Shown here in pieces: positions 24,452 to 32,145 of a DNA stretch of 64,000 nt. Below the pieces are notes generated by a model. The model saw only the letters and a list, made by a program, of their open reading frames with translations, had not been told where the DNA came from and ran no database searches. The position numbers and the translations under genes were made by a program. Every line of letters starts with the position of its first letter. The stretch's first letter is position 1. This DNA comes from Streptomyces sp. Tu6071 (lineage in GTDB: Bacteria; Actinomycetota; Actinomycetes; Streptomycetales; Streptomycetaceae): positions 5,850,945-5,914,944 of the forward strand of contig NZ_CM001165.1 in assembly GCF_000213055.1 (NCBI RefSeq), in the 5' to 3' direction.

Positions 24452-25675
24452 TCAGGCTCCTACGGGTCGAGGCTCACCGTCGTCGGCGACGGGGCCGGTC
24501 TGGCGGTTGTAGGCGCGGGCAACGAGAACGAGCCACTTCGCCTCTCCACGCAGGTCGGTCTGGGCGAGGGCTCGGGGCGACGGCGGGGCTAGTTCGACGG
24601 GCGGCAGTTCGGCGTTGAATGCGGCCAGGGCTGCCCTGACGAGCGCTGCTTCTACGGCCGCGGCGCTCTCGTCCGTGTCGGCTGTGTAGATGCGCTCCGC
24701 GCTCTCCCGTACCGCGCGAGACCGGTAGGGGCGCAGGGCGAGAATGCCGTCGCTTATCTCGACGACACGCCGGTGAAGAAGGTAGTCGGAGTCGTCCGCG
24801 AAGGCGGAGGCGTCTGCGAAGGCGGAGGCGTCTGCGAAGGCGGAGGCGTCTGCGAAGGCGGAGTCGTCCAGGACGATGTGCGGCATCACGGCCGTCATGT
24901 CATGCCACAAGGGTTCGAGTGCGGCCAGAGACCGCGTCTCCCAACGGATTCTCCGCGTGTGACTGATCGGGTACGCGATAGCGGGCAGGGTGAGGCCGAC
25001 GCCGATCAGGAGTACGGCGAGCGCGGGAGCGGTGACGCTGAAGGCGCAGGTACCGCTCACGGGCGAGGAACATTCGGTGTGGTGGACGAGACCGACGCCG
25101 ACGGCCGTGGAGACGAGCCTCACGATCTTGTACGCGACGTATACCAGCGCGAACAGGCAACCTACGGCGGCGATCCGGAGTCCGACGCGGACGCTCGCGC
25201 GACGGGCTGATTGCGACTGGCGCACCGCTTGGAGGAGGAAGTCCATGGCGGCGAAGCCGAGGTGAGAAACGAATACGAGGAGGTAGAGCGCGCGGAGTCG
25301 CGGCCGATCCAACGCCTCCTCCGCCGCGAAGAGTGCGGTCATCGCCGCGACCGAGGCGGCGAGGAGCAGAAGGCGTCGGCGAATCCTGCCTCTGGCCTCG
25401 ACCGGCTCCAGGTCGAGTTGGAAGATGACGGCCAGCACGGCGGTGGCTGCACACACGGAGGCCACGTTGCTCAGCAGACGGGCCACGTGCGGTACCGCGT
25501 TCTCGACGGTGTTCTGGACCGACGGAGCGTAGGAGAAGAAGGCCAGGGCGAAGGCGGTCAGGAGGGCGCTCATGGCCCATGTTCCGGTCGGCCGTGGAGT
25601 TCCTCGGCCGACGGACCAGTAGGCGGCGCCCACTATGAGGAGGGAGCCCATGCCGAGAAAGAGAGCGTCCATCAC
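24452..25675 (-). CDS. MAB_1171c/DUF6545-type membrane protein
   Basis: About 407 aa from GTG 25675, overlapping the ImmA-like gene (GTGATG). The N-terminal half has six to seven membrane helices (ALFLGMGSLLIVGAAYWSVG, MSALLTAFALAFFSYAPSVQ, LYLLVFVSHLGFAAMDFLLQ, VTAPALAVLLIGVGLTLPAI). The soluble C-terminal half starts WETRSLAALEPLWHDMTAVM and has VEISDGILALRPYRSR, typical of this family, often called putative transporter. In many Streptomyces it accompanies an ImmA/IrrE-like protein and XRE regulators, as here. A Ser-Ala-Phe-Ala-Asp repeat interrupts the soluble domain. Confidence 0.8.
   Translation of the reverse strand: MMDALFLGMGSLLIVGAAYWSVGRGTPRPTGTWAMSALLTAFALAFFSYAPSVQNTVENAVPHVARLLSNVASVCAATAVLAVIFQLDLEPVEARGRIRRRLLLLAASVAAMTALFAAEEALDRPRLRALYLLVFVSHLGFAAMDFLLQAVRQSQSARRASVRVGLRIAAVGCLFALVYVAYKIVRLVSTAVGVGLVHHTECSSPVSGTCAFSVTAPALAVLLIGVGLTLPAIAYPISHTRRIRWETRSLAALEPLWHDMTAVMPHIVLDDSAFADASAFADASAFADASAFADDSDYLLHRRVVEISDGILALRPYRSRAVRESAERIYTADTDESAAAVEAALVRAALAAFNAELPPVELAPPSPRALAQTDLRGEAKWLVLVARAYNRQTGPVADDGEPRPVGA
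24798..24869. repeat. 18-bp tandem repeat, four units, inside the membrane-protein gene
   Basis: Unit GCGAAGGCGGAGGCGTCT occurs at 24798, 24816 and 24834 exactly and at 24852 with two changes. It encodes six-residue DASAFA repeats on the minus strand. Unit length is a multiple of three, so copy-number change would keep the frame. Confidence 0.9.
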
Positions 25676-26211
25676 GGGCGGGACCCGCCCCTCTTGAGCG
25701 GACGAGCGAAGAGCGCGTCCCAACTGTCCGCGCCCCTCGCCGGGTGCCGGGAGGGCATTTCGCGGTGTCGGTACATGCGCTGACGGATGATGGAGGCCAT
25801 CGTCTCGGCCTCTCGTTCGTCGGCTGTCGTGTAGCTCGTCCTGCCGGACATGCGCGCCACCAGCGTGGTGTTGATCCCGATGGCACCGGCTTGGCGGGCA
25901 TCGAGCGACACGCTCCCGGGGTGATCGCAGTACACGTGGCACAGCTCGTGGGTAAGGATGTGCCGACGGTGGTGTACCGAGGTGCCCTCTTCAAACAGGA
26001 GGAGGTCCACGTCGGGGAGTTCGATCCGTATGCCGCAGGGTGCGTCGGCGGTCATGGCCTCGGGAAGCGGGCGCAACTTGATTGGCTTGCCCCGACGGGC
26101 GGCAATCGCCTGGCACAGTTCTCGGGTGCTGAAACCATGGGGGAGTGCCAGCCGGTCCACCAGTTTCTCGCAGGCAGCACGCAGACGAATCTCAGTATTT
26201 GGCATGGGCAT
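25672..26211 (-). CDS. ImmA/IrrE-like zinc metalloprotease
   Basis: 179 aa from ATG 26211 (MPMPNTEIRLRAACEKLVDR). The zinc-protease motif is HILTHELCHVYCDH, an H-E-x2-H. VDLLLFEEGTSVHHRRH precedes it and REAETMASIIRQRMYR follows, the usual ImmA/IrrE order. Family members cleave repressors in mobile elements or respond to stress. It opens a coupled operon with the MAB_1171c-type gene and the P450. The divergent MmyB-type regulator at 26553 and the XRE gene at 27857 are candidate partners. Confidence 0.8.
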   Translation of the reverse strand: MPMPNTEIRLRAACEKLVDRLALPHGFSTRELCQAIAARRGKPIKLRPLPEAMTADAPCGIRIELPDVDLLLFEEGTSVHHRRHILTHELCHVYCDHPGSVSLDARQAGAIGINTTLVARMSGRTSYTTADEREAETMASIIRQRMYRHREMPSRHPARGADSWDALFARPLKRGGSRP

Positions 26212-26301
26212 GAAGGTGTTCCTCTCGCGTCGGCAGGCAGCGACTGCGGGTGACGAGTGGCAGAGCGCGAGAATGCCAAGAGGAGAGGGGAACTCGGAGT
26301 T

Positions 26302-26320
26302 CCGGAATTTGTAATTCCGG
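26302..26320. promoter_or_regulatory. Palindromic operator upstream of the ImmA-like operon
   Basis: CCGGAATT (26302-26309) and AATTCCGG (26313-26320) are perfect 8-bp arms around TGT. The site lies about 90 bases upstream of the ImmA-like start and stands out as AT-rich in GC-rich DNA. A nearby XRE protein is the likely binder. Function inferred. Confidence 0.5.
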
Positions 26321-26552
26321 TTACCAAAGGTGAGGCGCGCGAGCGTAGTGGTGCCCGAGGGGCACGCCGGGCGGACGGCAGCCTTCCGCAAGTGCCCGCC
26401 TTTCGGCACGCCTTGGAGACTGAGCGCAATATTTGAACAGGCGACTATCCGTTATGTCCAATCACTCGCGGTGACTATGTGGAGTGTCGTACGCGAAGTG
26501 GGTGCGCGTGTTGTGACGCAAGTCACCTATCCGGCCGGGCTACTCTCGCGGG

Positions 26553-27398
26553 ATGGATGCGGGGCACGAGCAAGGCGCGAAGGCGCTCGACGCGGAATCG
26601 CTTCCTGAACTGCTGCGATCGTGGCGGCGGCGCCTCAGCCCTCGCGCTTTCCCGGGGTTGCGGGCCGCCGGGCGCAGGGCCTCGGGCTTGACGCAGCGCG
26701 ATGTGGCACGGCTGGTCGGCGTGAGTGAGCGCTGGTACGGAACCCTGGAGCGTGGTAGGCAGGCGGGGTACTCCGCCGAGGTCCTCGACCGACTGGCCAC
26801 CGTGCTGCGACTGAGCCGTCCCGAGCGCAACGCGCTGTACATGAAGACGGTGGGTCATCCGCCGGCGCCTCCGGCGGCAGCGGACGCGCGGGCGGCGGTT
26901 GAGATGGACGAAGCGCTGCAGCGGTTCCTGGACAATCAGGCCCCCAATCCCGCCTACGTCACAGACCTCGCGTGGAACATCATCGGGGTGAACGCCCCCC
27001 TCACGCGATGGTTCCCGTGGGCCGCGCATCGGGCCAATCTCATGCGGTGGGCCCTTCTCGACCCCGAGGCGCGCGAGCAGCTCGTGGACTGGGAGGAGAC
27101 CTGGGCGCACTCGTACCTCGGGCAGATTCGCTACGAGCGGGCTCGGTACCCCCGTGACGAAAGTCTGTCGCAACTGGAGCGCGAGGTCCGCGCTGGATCG
27201 CCTTTCGTGCGGGCAATCTGGGAGCAGGGCGAGCTGGTCGAGCACACGGACGGGAAACTGGCCCGGCTCCGATTGCCCTATCACCAAGGCCGCGAAATCG
27301 CTGTTCGCATCATCAGCTTCCGTCCCATGCGCACCGATCTGCTCCGCGTGATCGTGCTGATGCAGGAGGGTCAACCCGGCGTGGAGGGCCAACCCTGA
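26553..27398 (+). CDS. MmyB-type XRE transcriptional regulator
   Basis: 281 aa. An N-terminal HTH (ASGLTQRDVARLVGVSERWY, GTLERGRQAGYSAEVLDRLA) is followed by the MmyB-like ligand-binding domain with FLDNQAPNPAYVTDLAWNII, FPWAAHRANLMRWALLDPEA, GSPFVRAIWEQGELVEHTDG and C-terminal DLLRVIVLMQEG. This family regulates secondary metabolism or binds small hydrophobic ligands. It is divergent from the ImmA-like operon and convergent with the XRE gene ending at 27411. Confidence 0.88.
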   Translation: MDAGHEQGAKALDAESLPELLRSWRRRLSPRAFPGLRAAGRRASGLTQRDVARLVGVSERWYGTLERGRQAGYSAEVLDRLATVLRLSRPERNALYMKTVGHPPAPPAAADARAAVEMDEALQRFLDNQAPNPAYVTDLAWNIIGVNAPLTRWFPWAAHRANLMRWALLDPEAREQLVDWEETWAHSYLGQIRYERARYPRDESLSQLEREVRAGSPFVRAIWEQGELVEHTDGKLARLRLPYHQGREIAVRIISFRPMRTDLLRVIVLMQEGQPGVEGQP

Positions 27399-27410
27399 GG
27401 AGACGCCCCC

Positions 27411-27857
27411 CTAGTCGTCGAGAAGTCCGGGGTTCTCGACGTCCTCGGGCATTCCCTCCAGTTTGCGCGCCTGGTCAATGACGGTGGCGAGCATCTGCAG
27501 GCTCGACGCGCTCAGCCCGTTTGCTCGCAGGGCGACGTTCCGCACATCCCGGTCACGCATGGCGGCCAGGACCTGGATCTCGGCACGCTGCCGCTCCGCC
27601 TCCTCCTCATCGAAGAAATACGCGGGGCTCACACCGAAGAAGCTGGCCAACGAACGGATGGTCTGCATCTTCGGGTTGGTGTTGATCCCGGTGCGAAGCT
27701 GCTGGATCGCGCTTGCGGAGATGGCGATGTCGGAGGACTCACGGATGCGTTGTGAGACCTCTGCGTATGTGTACGGGCCGCGCCCCTTGGGGTGCACTTC
27801 GCGGAACAGGTAGTCCAGCAGCTCCGCGAACGACCGCGCGGCGTTCGTCTCCGTCAT
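27411..27857 (-). CDS. EspR-like XRE regulator
   Basis: A 148-aa protein starting MTETNAARSFAELLDYLFRE. The HTH YTYAEVSQRIRESSDIAISA then SAIQQLRTGINTNPKMQTIR and LASFFGVSPAYFFDEEEAER match the EspR-type architecture, followed by a C-terminal helix bundle (LSASSLQMLATVIDQARKLE) for dimerisation. Such genes are regularly found beside ImmA/MAB_1171c pairs in Streptomyces, so it probably controls that module. Confidence 0.85.
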   Translation of the reverse strand: MTETNAARSFAELLDYLFREVHPKGRGPYTYAEVSQRIRESSDIAISASAIQQLRTGINTNPKMQTIRSLASFFGVSPAYFFDEEEAERQRAEIQVLAAMRDRDVRNVALRANGLSASSLQMLATVIDQARKLEGMPEDVENPGLLDD

Positions 27858-28281
27858 CTACAGCCCTTCGTCACGGCGACCAGCCTATCCATTCCAGTGG
27901 CGATCATGCAGGTCGAGGCAGGGTTTGTACCCACCACAGTGGACAACTGCGCAGCACTGCGGTGTGCTCGCTGGTGTTGCTTCGTCCATTGCAGTGTCGC
28001 GTGCCTGATCAGAGCGGGTGTGAAGGGGTGGACTTGCACGGAGGGCTCGGCCTATGGTCGTGATCCCCGTACCGGCAGATCGCCGACCGAGGCGACGCGG
28101 GGCGAAAGGGGAAGCGCGTGCGCGGGCCGCGAGCCCGCAGAAGAAATGTGACCGGCGCCCGGGAGCTACCAACTCCCAAGCGCCGGGGCCGGCCCCCGAA
28201 GAGGGGGCCGAATCAAGCTCGCGGGCGGCGGGGCTTTTGGACGAGAACCGCCGGACCGCGCTACAAGCATCGGAGTATCGC
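27858..28281. other. Intergenic region upstream of the replication operon
   Basis: 424 bases between a minus-strand XRE gene and the plus-strand operon beginning at 28282. The long frame running in from 28054 lacks family features before residue 77, so it is not called. The region holds two adjacent hairpins (28152-28210) and GGAG at 28272-28275 before the ATG at 28282. Confidence 0.5.
28152..28210 (+). promoter_or_regulatory. Two adjacent hairpins in the leader of the replication operon
   Basis: Hairpin 1: CCGGCGC (28152-28158) pairs with GCGCCGG (28180-28186) and encloses GGGAG/CTCCC (28161-28165, 28173-28177). Hairpin 2: CGGCCCCC (28190-28197) pairs with GGGGGCCG (28203-28210) over GAAGA. 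They lie 70-130 bases before the first gene. An attenuator, antisense-controlled leader or structured replication signal are all possible. Function inferred. Confidence 0.5.
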
Positions 28282-28605
28282 ATGCTCGCCACGCCGAGCG
28301 GAACCTCGTCGTGCCCGGACGCCGACCGCCATCAGCGGCTCGCTGCGCAGCTCGCAGACATGATCCCGGGTGCGGCCACGATCCGCGTCAGCCTCACCGA
28401 CCCGGGCCGGACGTGGCCCCACCCGTACACGATCGTCAAGGACGAAAACGGGACGACGCTGACCGTGCGCCGCACGACGGCCCACATCGCCGCTCGCTGG
28501 ATCATGCGGGCCTGGCCGGAGGCCGACTGGAGCGAGGCCAACACCCTCGTCCTCGCCACTGCCACCCTGACCCGGAGCGACGAGATCGTCGGGCGGGTGG
28601 GCTGA
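28282..28605 (+). CDS. Hypothetical protein at the head of the replication operon
   Basis: 107 aa from ATG 28282 (GGAG six bases upstream). Contents such as HQRLAAQLADMIPGAATIRV, HPYTIVKDENGTTLTVRRTT and AHIAARWIMRAWPEADW suggest a small alpha/beta domain. No known family. It ends one base before the initiator gene, so it is co-expressed with replication functions. Confidence 0.6.
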   Translation: MLATPSGTSSCPDADRHQRLAAQLADMIPGAATIRVSLTDPGRTWPHPYTIVKDENGTTLTVRRTTAHIAARWIMRAWPEADWSEANTLVLATATLTRSDEIVGRVG

Positions 28606-28606
28606 C

Positions 28607-29590
28607 GTGGCACGTATCCGCACGGTGAAGCCCGAACTCTGGACCAACGAGCGCGTGGCGACCTGCTCGCCGCCGAGCGTCCTCACCTACATCGGTCTCT
28701 TCACTCAGGCCGACGACTTCGGCCGCCACAGGGACAACGCGGCGATCATCGCCGGGGTGCTGTGGCCCCTGCGTGCCGAGCACACCCCCGTGCACGTCGA
28801 GGACGACCTCACCCAGCTCGCCGAAGCCGGGCTCATCTGCCGGTACACGGGCTGCGACGGCCGCTCCTACCTGCACATCACCGGCTGGCGGGAGCACCAG
28901 AAGATCGACCGGCCCAGTCAGTCGCGTACGCCGGTCTGCCCCGAGCACCAGCACGAGGACCGGTGCGGCAGGTGCAAGGGCCCCTGCGTCTCCACGACCC
29001 CTCGCGAAGCCCTCGGTGAGTCCTCGCCGAGCCCTCGCGCACCCGTCGCCGAGCCCTCGCCGAGCCCTCGCGAGGCCCGCGCGACGTCTCGGGTCGGGCT
29101 CGAAAGTCTCTCCTCGGCCGCGCCCGGCACGACGGAGACGCCAGAAGAGAGCAAGGCCGCTGTCTCTGCGGAAGGCGCAGGTCAGAGGGGGGTTCTGGCG
29201 GATTCGTCGAGGGCTCCACGAGGGCTCGACGAGCCCTCGGCGTCTGGATCTAGGATCTTGGATCCTGGATCTTCTTCCCCTACGGGGCGCGAGGCGCCAG
29301 AGGCCGGTCCCAAGGCCGACTCTCTGCTCGCGGAGTACATCCGCTCCTGCCCCCGGCGTCCGCCCCAGGGCGTCCTCGGCCACCTCGGACGCGTCATCAA
29401 GCAGCTCCTGGCCGAGGGCATCGACCCGGTCCACGTACGGGCCGGTCTCGGCCGGTACAGCGAGATCCAGGGCCATCCCTCGCGGCTGCCGAGCCTGGTG
29501 AACGACGCCATGAACCGCCCGCTCGCAGGGGCCCACAGCGCCTGGACGAACCCCACCGATGCCGCTTCCGCCTACGAGGAGGAACTGTGA
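28607..29590 (+). CDS. Phage-O/DnaD-like replication initiator (replisome organiser)
   Basis: 327 aa from GTG 28607. The opening MARIRTVKPELWTNERVATC and VLTYIGLFTQADDFGRHRDN, then IAGVLWPLRAEHTPVHVEDD and YLHITGWREHQKIDRPSQSR, is the winged-helix N-terminal domain of phage/plasmid replisome organisers. A long Ser/Pro-rich linker (about 120-240) follows, then a C-terminal helical domain (LLAEYIRSCPRRPPQGVLGH) suited to loader or helicase contact. The linker DNA carries repeated AGCCCTCG, as in phages whose origin lies inside the initiator gene. The stop overlaps the loader gene (GTGA). Confidence 0.75.
   Translation: MARIRTVKPELWTNERVATCSPPSVLTYIGLFTQADDFGRHRDNAAIIAGVLWPLRAEHTPVHVEDDLTQLAEAGLICRYTGCDGRSYLHITGWREHQKIDRPSQSRTPVCPEHQHEDRCGRCKGPCVSTTPREALGESSPSPRAPVAEPSPSPREARATSRVGLESLSSAAPGTTETPEESKAAVSAEGAGQRGVLADSSRAPRGLDEPSASGSRILDPGSSSPTGREAPEAGPKADSLLAEYIRSCPRRPPQGVLGHLGRVIKQLLAEGIDPVHVRAGLGRYSEIQGHPSRLPSLVNDAMNRPLAGAHSAWTNPTDAASAYEEEL
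29008..29275. repeat. Iteron-like repeats and GGATC array inside the initiator gene
   Basis: AGCCCTCG occurs at 29008, 29030, 29052, 29063 and 29232; its reverse complement CGAGGGCT occurs at 29208 and 29219. The first three copies are exactly 22 bp apart, two helical turns. Just downstream (29246-29273) is a four-copy GGATCT-type array that is less GC-rich than the surrounding DNA. This combination resembles a replication origin. Pattern directly seen; origin function inferred. Confidence 0.55.
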
Positions 29591-30273
29591 GCACGAGCGA
29601 GCCCGTGCGCATCGGCGATGGCCCGCTGCGCGCGGTCCAGCGAATCCTCCGGGCCAGGGGCCTGGACCCGCGCGCTCTGCCCGAGACCGGCCCCGAGCCG
29701 GACCTCGCACGACGGTACGAGGCGCGGATTCCCCCGCGCTACCGGGGCGCGGCCCTCGGCCACCCGGCGGTCCGCGTCTGGGCCGACCAGGTCGTCGCCG
29801 CCGCCGAGCGCCCGAATCCCGGTGCCCGCGCGGCGGTGACCACCGGGCCGAGCCTCCTGCTGGCGGGGCCGACCGGCGTGGGGAAGACGCACGAGGCGTA
29901 CGGCGCGGTCCGCGCGCTCGCCGACGCGGGCCTCGCCGTCCGCTGGGAGGCGACCACCGCCGCCGACCTCTACGCGGAGCTGAGGCCGCAGCCGGGGAGC
30001 GACCCGGAGCGTGTCCTCGCCAGGGTGTCCCGTGTCCCGCTCCTGCTCCTCGACGACCTCGGGGCCGCCCGGAGTAGCGAGTGGGTCGAGGAGATCACGT
30101 ACCGCCTCATCAACCGCAGGTACAACCACGAGCTGCCGACGCTCATCACCACCAACCTGCCCATCCGGGACCTGCGCGCCACCCTCGGCGACCGCATCGC
30201 GAGCCGTCTCGCGGAGATGACGGACCGCGTCGTGCTCGACGGCGCCGACCGCAGACGCCGCTCCGCCGCCTGA
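29587..30273 (+). CDS. DnaC/IstB-like helicase-loader ATPase
   Basis: 228 aa with GTG start overlapping the initiator stop. Walker A is LLLAGPTGVGKTHEAYGAVR (about residues 93-112), Walker B VPLLLLDDLGAARSSEWVEE, then sensor-I region LPTLITTNLPIRDLRATLGD and RIASRLAEMTDRVVLDGADR, the typical DnaC/IstB order with an Arg finger. With the upstream initiator it forms the O/P-type pair used by phages to load the host DnaB helicase. Confidence 0.88.
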   Translation: MSTSEPVRIGDGPLRAVQRILRARGLDPRALPETGPEPDLARRYEARIPPRYRGAALGHPAVRVWADQVVAAAERPNPGARAAVTTGPSLLLAGPTGVGKTHEAYGAVRALADAGLAVRWEATTAADLYAELRPQPGSDPERVLARVSRVPLLLLDDLGAARSSEWVEEITYRLINRRYNHELPTLITTNLPIRDLRATLGDRIASRLAEMTDRVVLDGADRRRRSAA

Positions 30274-30341
30274 ACTCCCGGATCCCTACCGCGCCCACGC
30301 CCCCGCGACGCCCACTCGCGCGGGGGCGGATCGGAATACCC

Positions 30342-30866
30342 ATGAGCCTCGACCCCACCCGCTACGTCCACCGGCTTCTCGGCGACCAGACCTGGCAGGC
30401 CGACGCCGTGTGCCACAGCACCCCGTACCACCAGGTCGATCCGGAGATCTTCTTCCCGGTCCCCGACGACGCCGAGCGCATCGCCGCCGCCAAGAGCCTC
30501 TGCGCCCAGTGCCCCGTACGCCGGGCCTGCCTCGATGCCGCCCTCGAAACCCGCGACACCTGGGGGATCCGGGGTGGCGTGACCGAGGAAGAGCGCGCGA
30601 CCCTCCACGAGGGCCTCGCCGACCGTCTCGACCGCAGCCGCGTCGCCGAGGCCCTCGACGGCCGGGACATCCACCTGAGCGCGGCCGAGCGCAAAGCGGT
30701 CGCCGCCGGGGCGCACCGCCAGGGCTACTCGAAGGAAAAGCTGGCCCGGATCCTGAAGATCACACCCGGCCACGCGCAGAAGATGATGCGCGCCGCCCGC
30801 CGTGCGGAAGAACATCGCGCGAACGCCCAGGGCGGCGAACAGGACGACTTCGGGACGGCCGCGTGA
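30342..30866 (+). CDS. WhiB-family iron-sulfur regulator
   Basis: 174 aa from ATG 30342. Four Fe-S ligands: C24, C54, C57 and C63 (AVCHS, LCAQCPVRRACLDAA), followed by the turn motif WGIRGGVTEEER, where the usual GVWGG Trp is Arg. A C-terminal extension (YSKEKLARILKITPGHAQKM) forms an extra HTH-like unit absent from most Wbl proteins. Plasmid-borne Wbl genes often control transfer or copy number. The stop overlaps the DUF2637 gene (GTGA). Confidence 0.9.
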   Translation: MSLDPTRYVHRLLGDQTWQADAVCHSTPYHQVDPEIFFPVPDDAERIAAAKSLCAQCPVRRACLDAALETRDTWGIRGGVTEEERATLHEGLADRLDRSRVAEALDGRDIHLSAAERKAVAAGAHRQGYSKEKLARILKITPGHAQKMMRAARRAEEHRANAQGGEQDDFGTAA

Positions 30867-31960
30867 GCGACTCGAAGCGCAGCTCCGCGACCTGGTGGGA
30901 CCGGGCCGTCGTCGTCGCCCTCGGCGGCGCCGCCTGCGCACTCTCCTACGACTCCCTGCAGCAGATGGCCGTGTCCGTCCACGTCCGAGGCGCCCTCACC
31001 TACCTTTTCCCGCTCGTGATCGACGGCTTCATCGCCTACGGCGTCCGCGCTCTCCTCGTCCTCCAGGACGCCCCGCTGCGTGCCCGCGCGTACCTCTGGG
31101 GGCTCTTCGGCGCCGCGACGGCCACGAGCATCTGGGCGAACGGCATCCACGCCGTCCGCCTCAACGAGGTCGCGACGGCCACCCAGGGCCTGCATCTGGG
31201 CGACAAGGTGGTCGCCGTACTGTCCACCATCGCACCGCTCGCCCTCGCCGGGGCGACTCACCTCTACATCCTCATCGACCGGGGGACGGACAAGGCCCGC
31301 TCCGCTGCCAAGAAGGCCACCCTCGACCGCCAGCGCCCTGAAACGGTCGTGGACGCCCGCTCTGTGGACCGGGCACCCGAGGTGTCCGCCGCCCCGGTCG
31401 ACGAGCGTGGGCACCGCGAAGCTCTGATGGCCAGTCGGGTGTCCGAGCCGGTGGAGCAGCAGAATGCGGACGCTCCGCACGACACCGTGGCCGCCAAGGG
31501 GGAGGACAGCATCCGGAGCGACAGGCCGGTCGATTCGCACGAGGGCGGACAGCCGGTCCTGCCCGGCCTGACCGCTACGAACGCGGGGCCGACAACCGGA
31601 GTGGCCCCCGGTACGGAGACGGGGCCGCGCCTGATCAAGGGGGCTGCTGCGGCGGACGCTCCGCAGGGGCCGTCCACGGCGGCGGAGGACAGCCCGCGCC
31701 CCACGCCCACCCGGACGGCGCCCCGCGCGGGAGCCCCTGTCCGCCCAGGCCAGAGGCCCAATCAGGACCCGGACCATACCGAGCGACTGCTGCAGATCGC
31801 GCGCGAAGCGGTGCGGGCCGAAGGCCGCCTCACCCGGAAGGTCGTCGCGGAAGCGATCCGCGGACGCGACCTCACGCTGTCCAACGATCGCTTGACCGAG
31901 CTGGTGCACGCCCTGAAGAACCAGCCCGGACAGTCCCGCAGCGGACACCGTCCGGGGTGA
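30863..31960 (+). CDS. DUF2637 membrane protein (SpdB-like)
   Basis: 365 aa from GTG 30863. Four membrane helices in the first 140 residues (VVALGGAACALSYDSLQQMA, TYLFPLVIDGFIAYGVRALL, AYLWGLFGAATATSIWANGI, VVAVLSTIAPLALAGATHLY) form the DUF2637 domain found in Streptomyces plasmid spread/transfer proteins. A long disordered linker ends in a small helical domain (LLQIAREAVRAEGRLTRKVV, AEAIRGRDLTLSNDRLTELV) likely to bind DNA. Probably acts in intramycelial spread or transfer. Confidence 0.8.
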   Translation: MSDSKRSSATWWDRAVVVALGGAACALSYDSLQQMAVSVHVRGALTYLFPLVIDGFIAYGVRALLVLQDAPLRARAYLWGLFGAATATSIWANGIHAVRLNEVATATQGLHLGDKVVAVLSTIAPLALAGATHLYILIDRGTDKARSAAKKATLDRQRPETVVDARSVDRAPEVSAAPVDERGHREALMASRVSEPVEQQNADAPHDTVAAKGEDSIRSDRPVDSHEGGQPVLPGLTATNAGPTTGVAPGTETGPRLIKGAAAADAPQGPSTAAEDSPRPTPTRTAPRAGAPVRPGQRPNQDPDHTERLLQIAREAVRAEGRLTRKVVAEAIRGRDLTLSNDRLTELVHALKNQPGQSRSGHRPG

Positions 31961-31968
31961 GAACCCGG

Positions 31969-32122
31969 GTGACCGGCCGGACAGTCCGGCCGGTCACCCT
32001 CCCTGTGCAGACCGCCGCCCCGGTCACCCCGGCCGGTCCGGTCACTTGCCGACACCTCTCTTCTGCCCGGCTGTCCGGGCGGAGGACACCGAGAGGAGGC
32101 CGGACAGCCGCGCTGTCCGGCC
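31969..32122. promoter_or_regulatory. Palindrome-rich region before mobC and relaxase; candidate oriT or regulatory site
   Basis: Three perfect inverted repeats are packed here: 14-bp arms GTGACCGGCCGGAC/GTCCGGCCGGTCAC around one base (31969-31997); GCCCGG/CCGGGC (32065-32080); and 11-bp arms GGCCGGACAGC/GCTGTCCGGCC with a 3-nt loop (32098-32122). They share the core CCGGACAG/CTGTCCGG. The segment directly precedes the mobilisation genes, the usual place for oriT, but terminator or operator roles are possible. Confidence 0.55.
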
Positions 32123-32145
32123 GACCCAGGAAAGGGAGAAGAGCG

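Noticed and set aside
28054..28281. N-terminal extension of the hypothetical gene at the head of the replication operon
   Set aside because: The extension covers the hairpin region and is low-complexity; GGAG before ATG 28282 supports the shorter protein.
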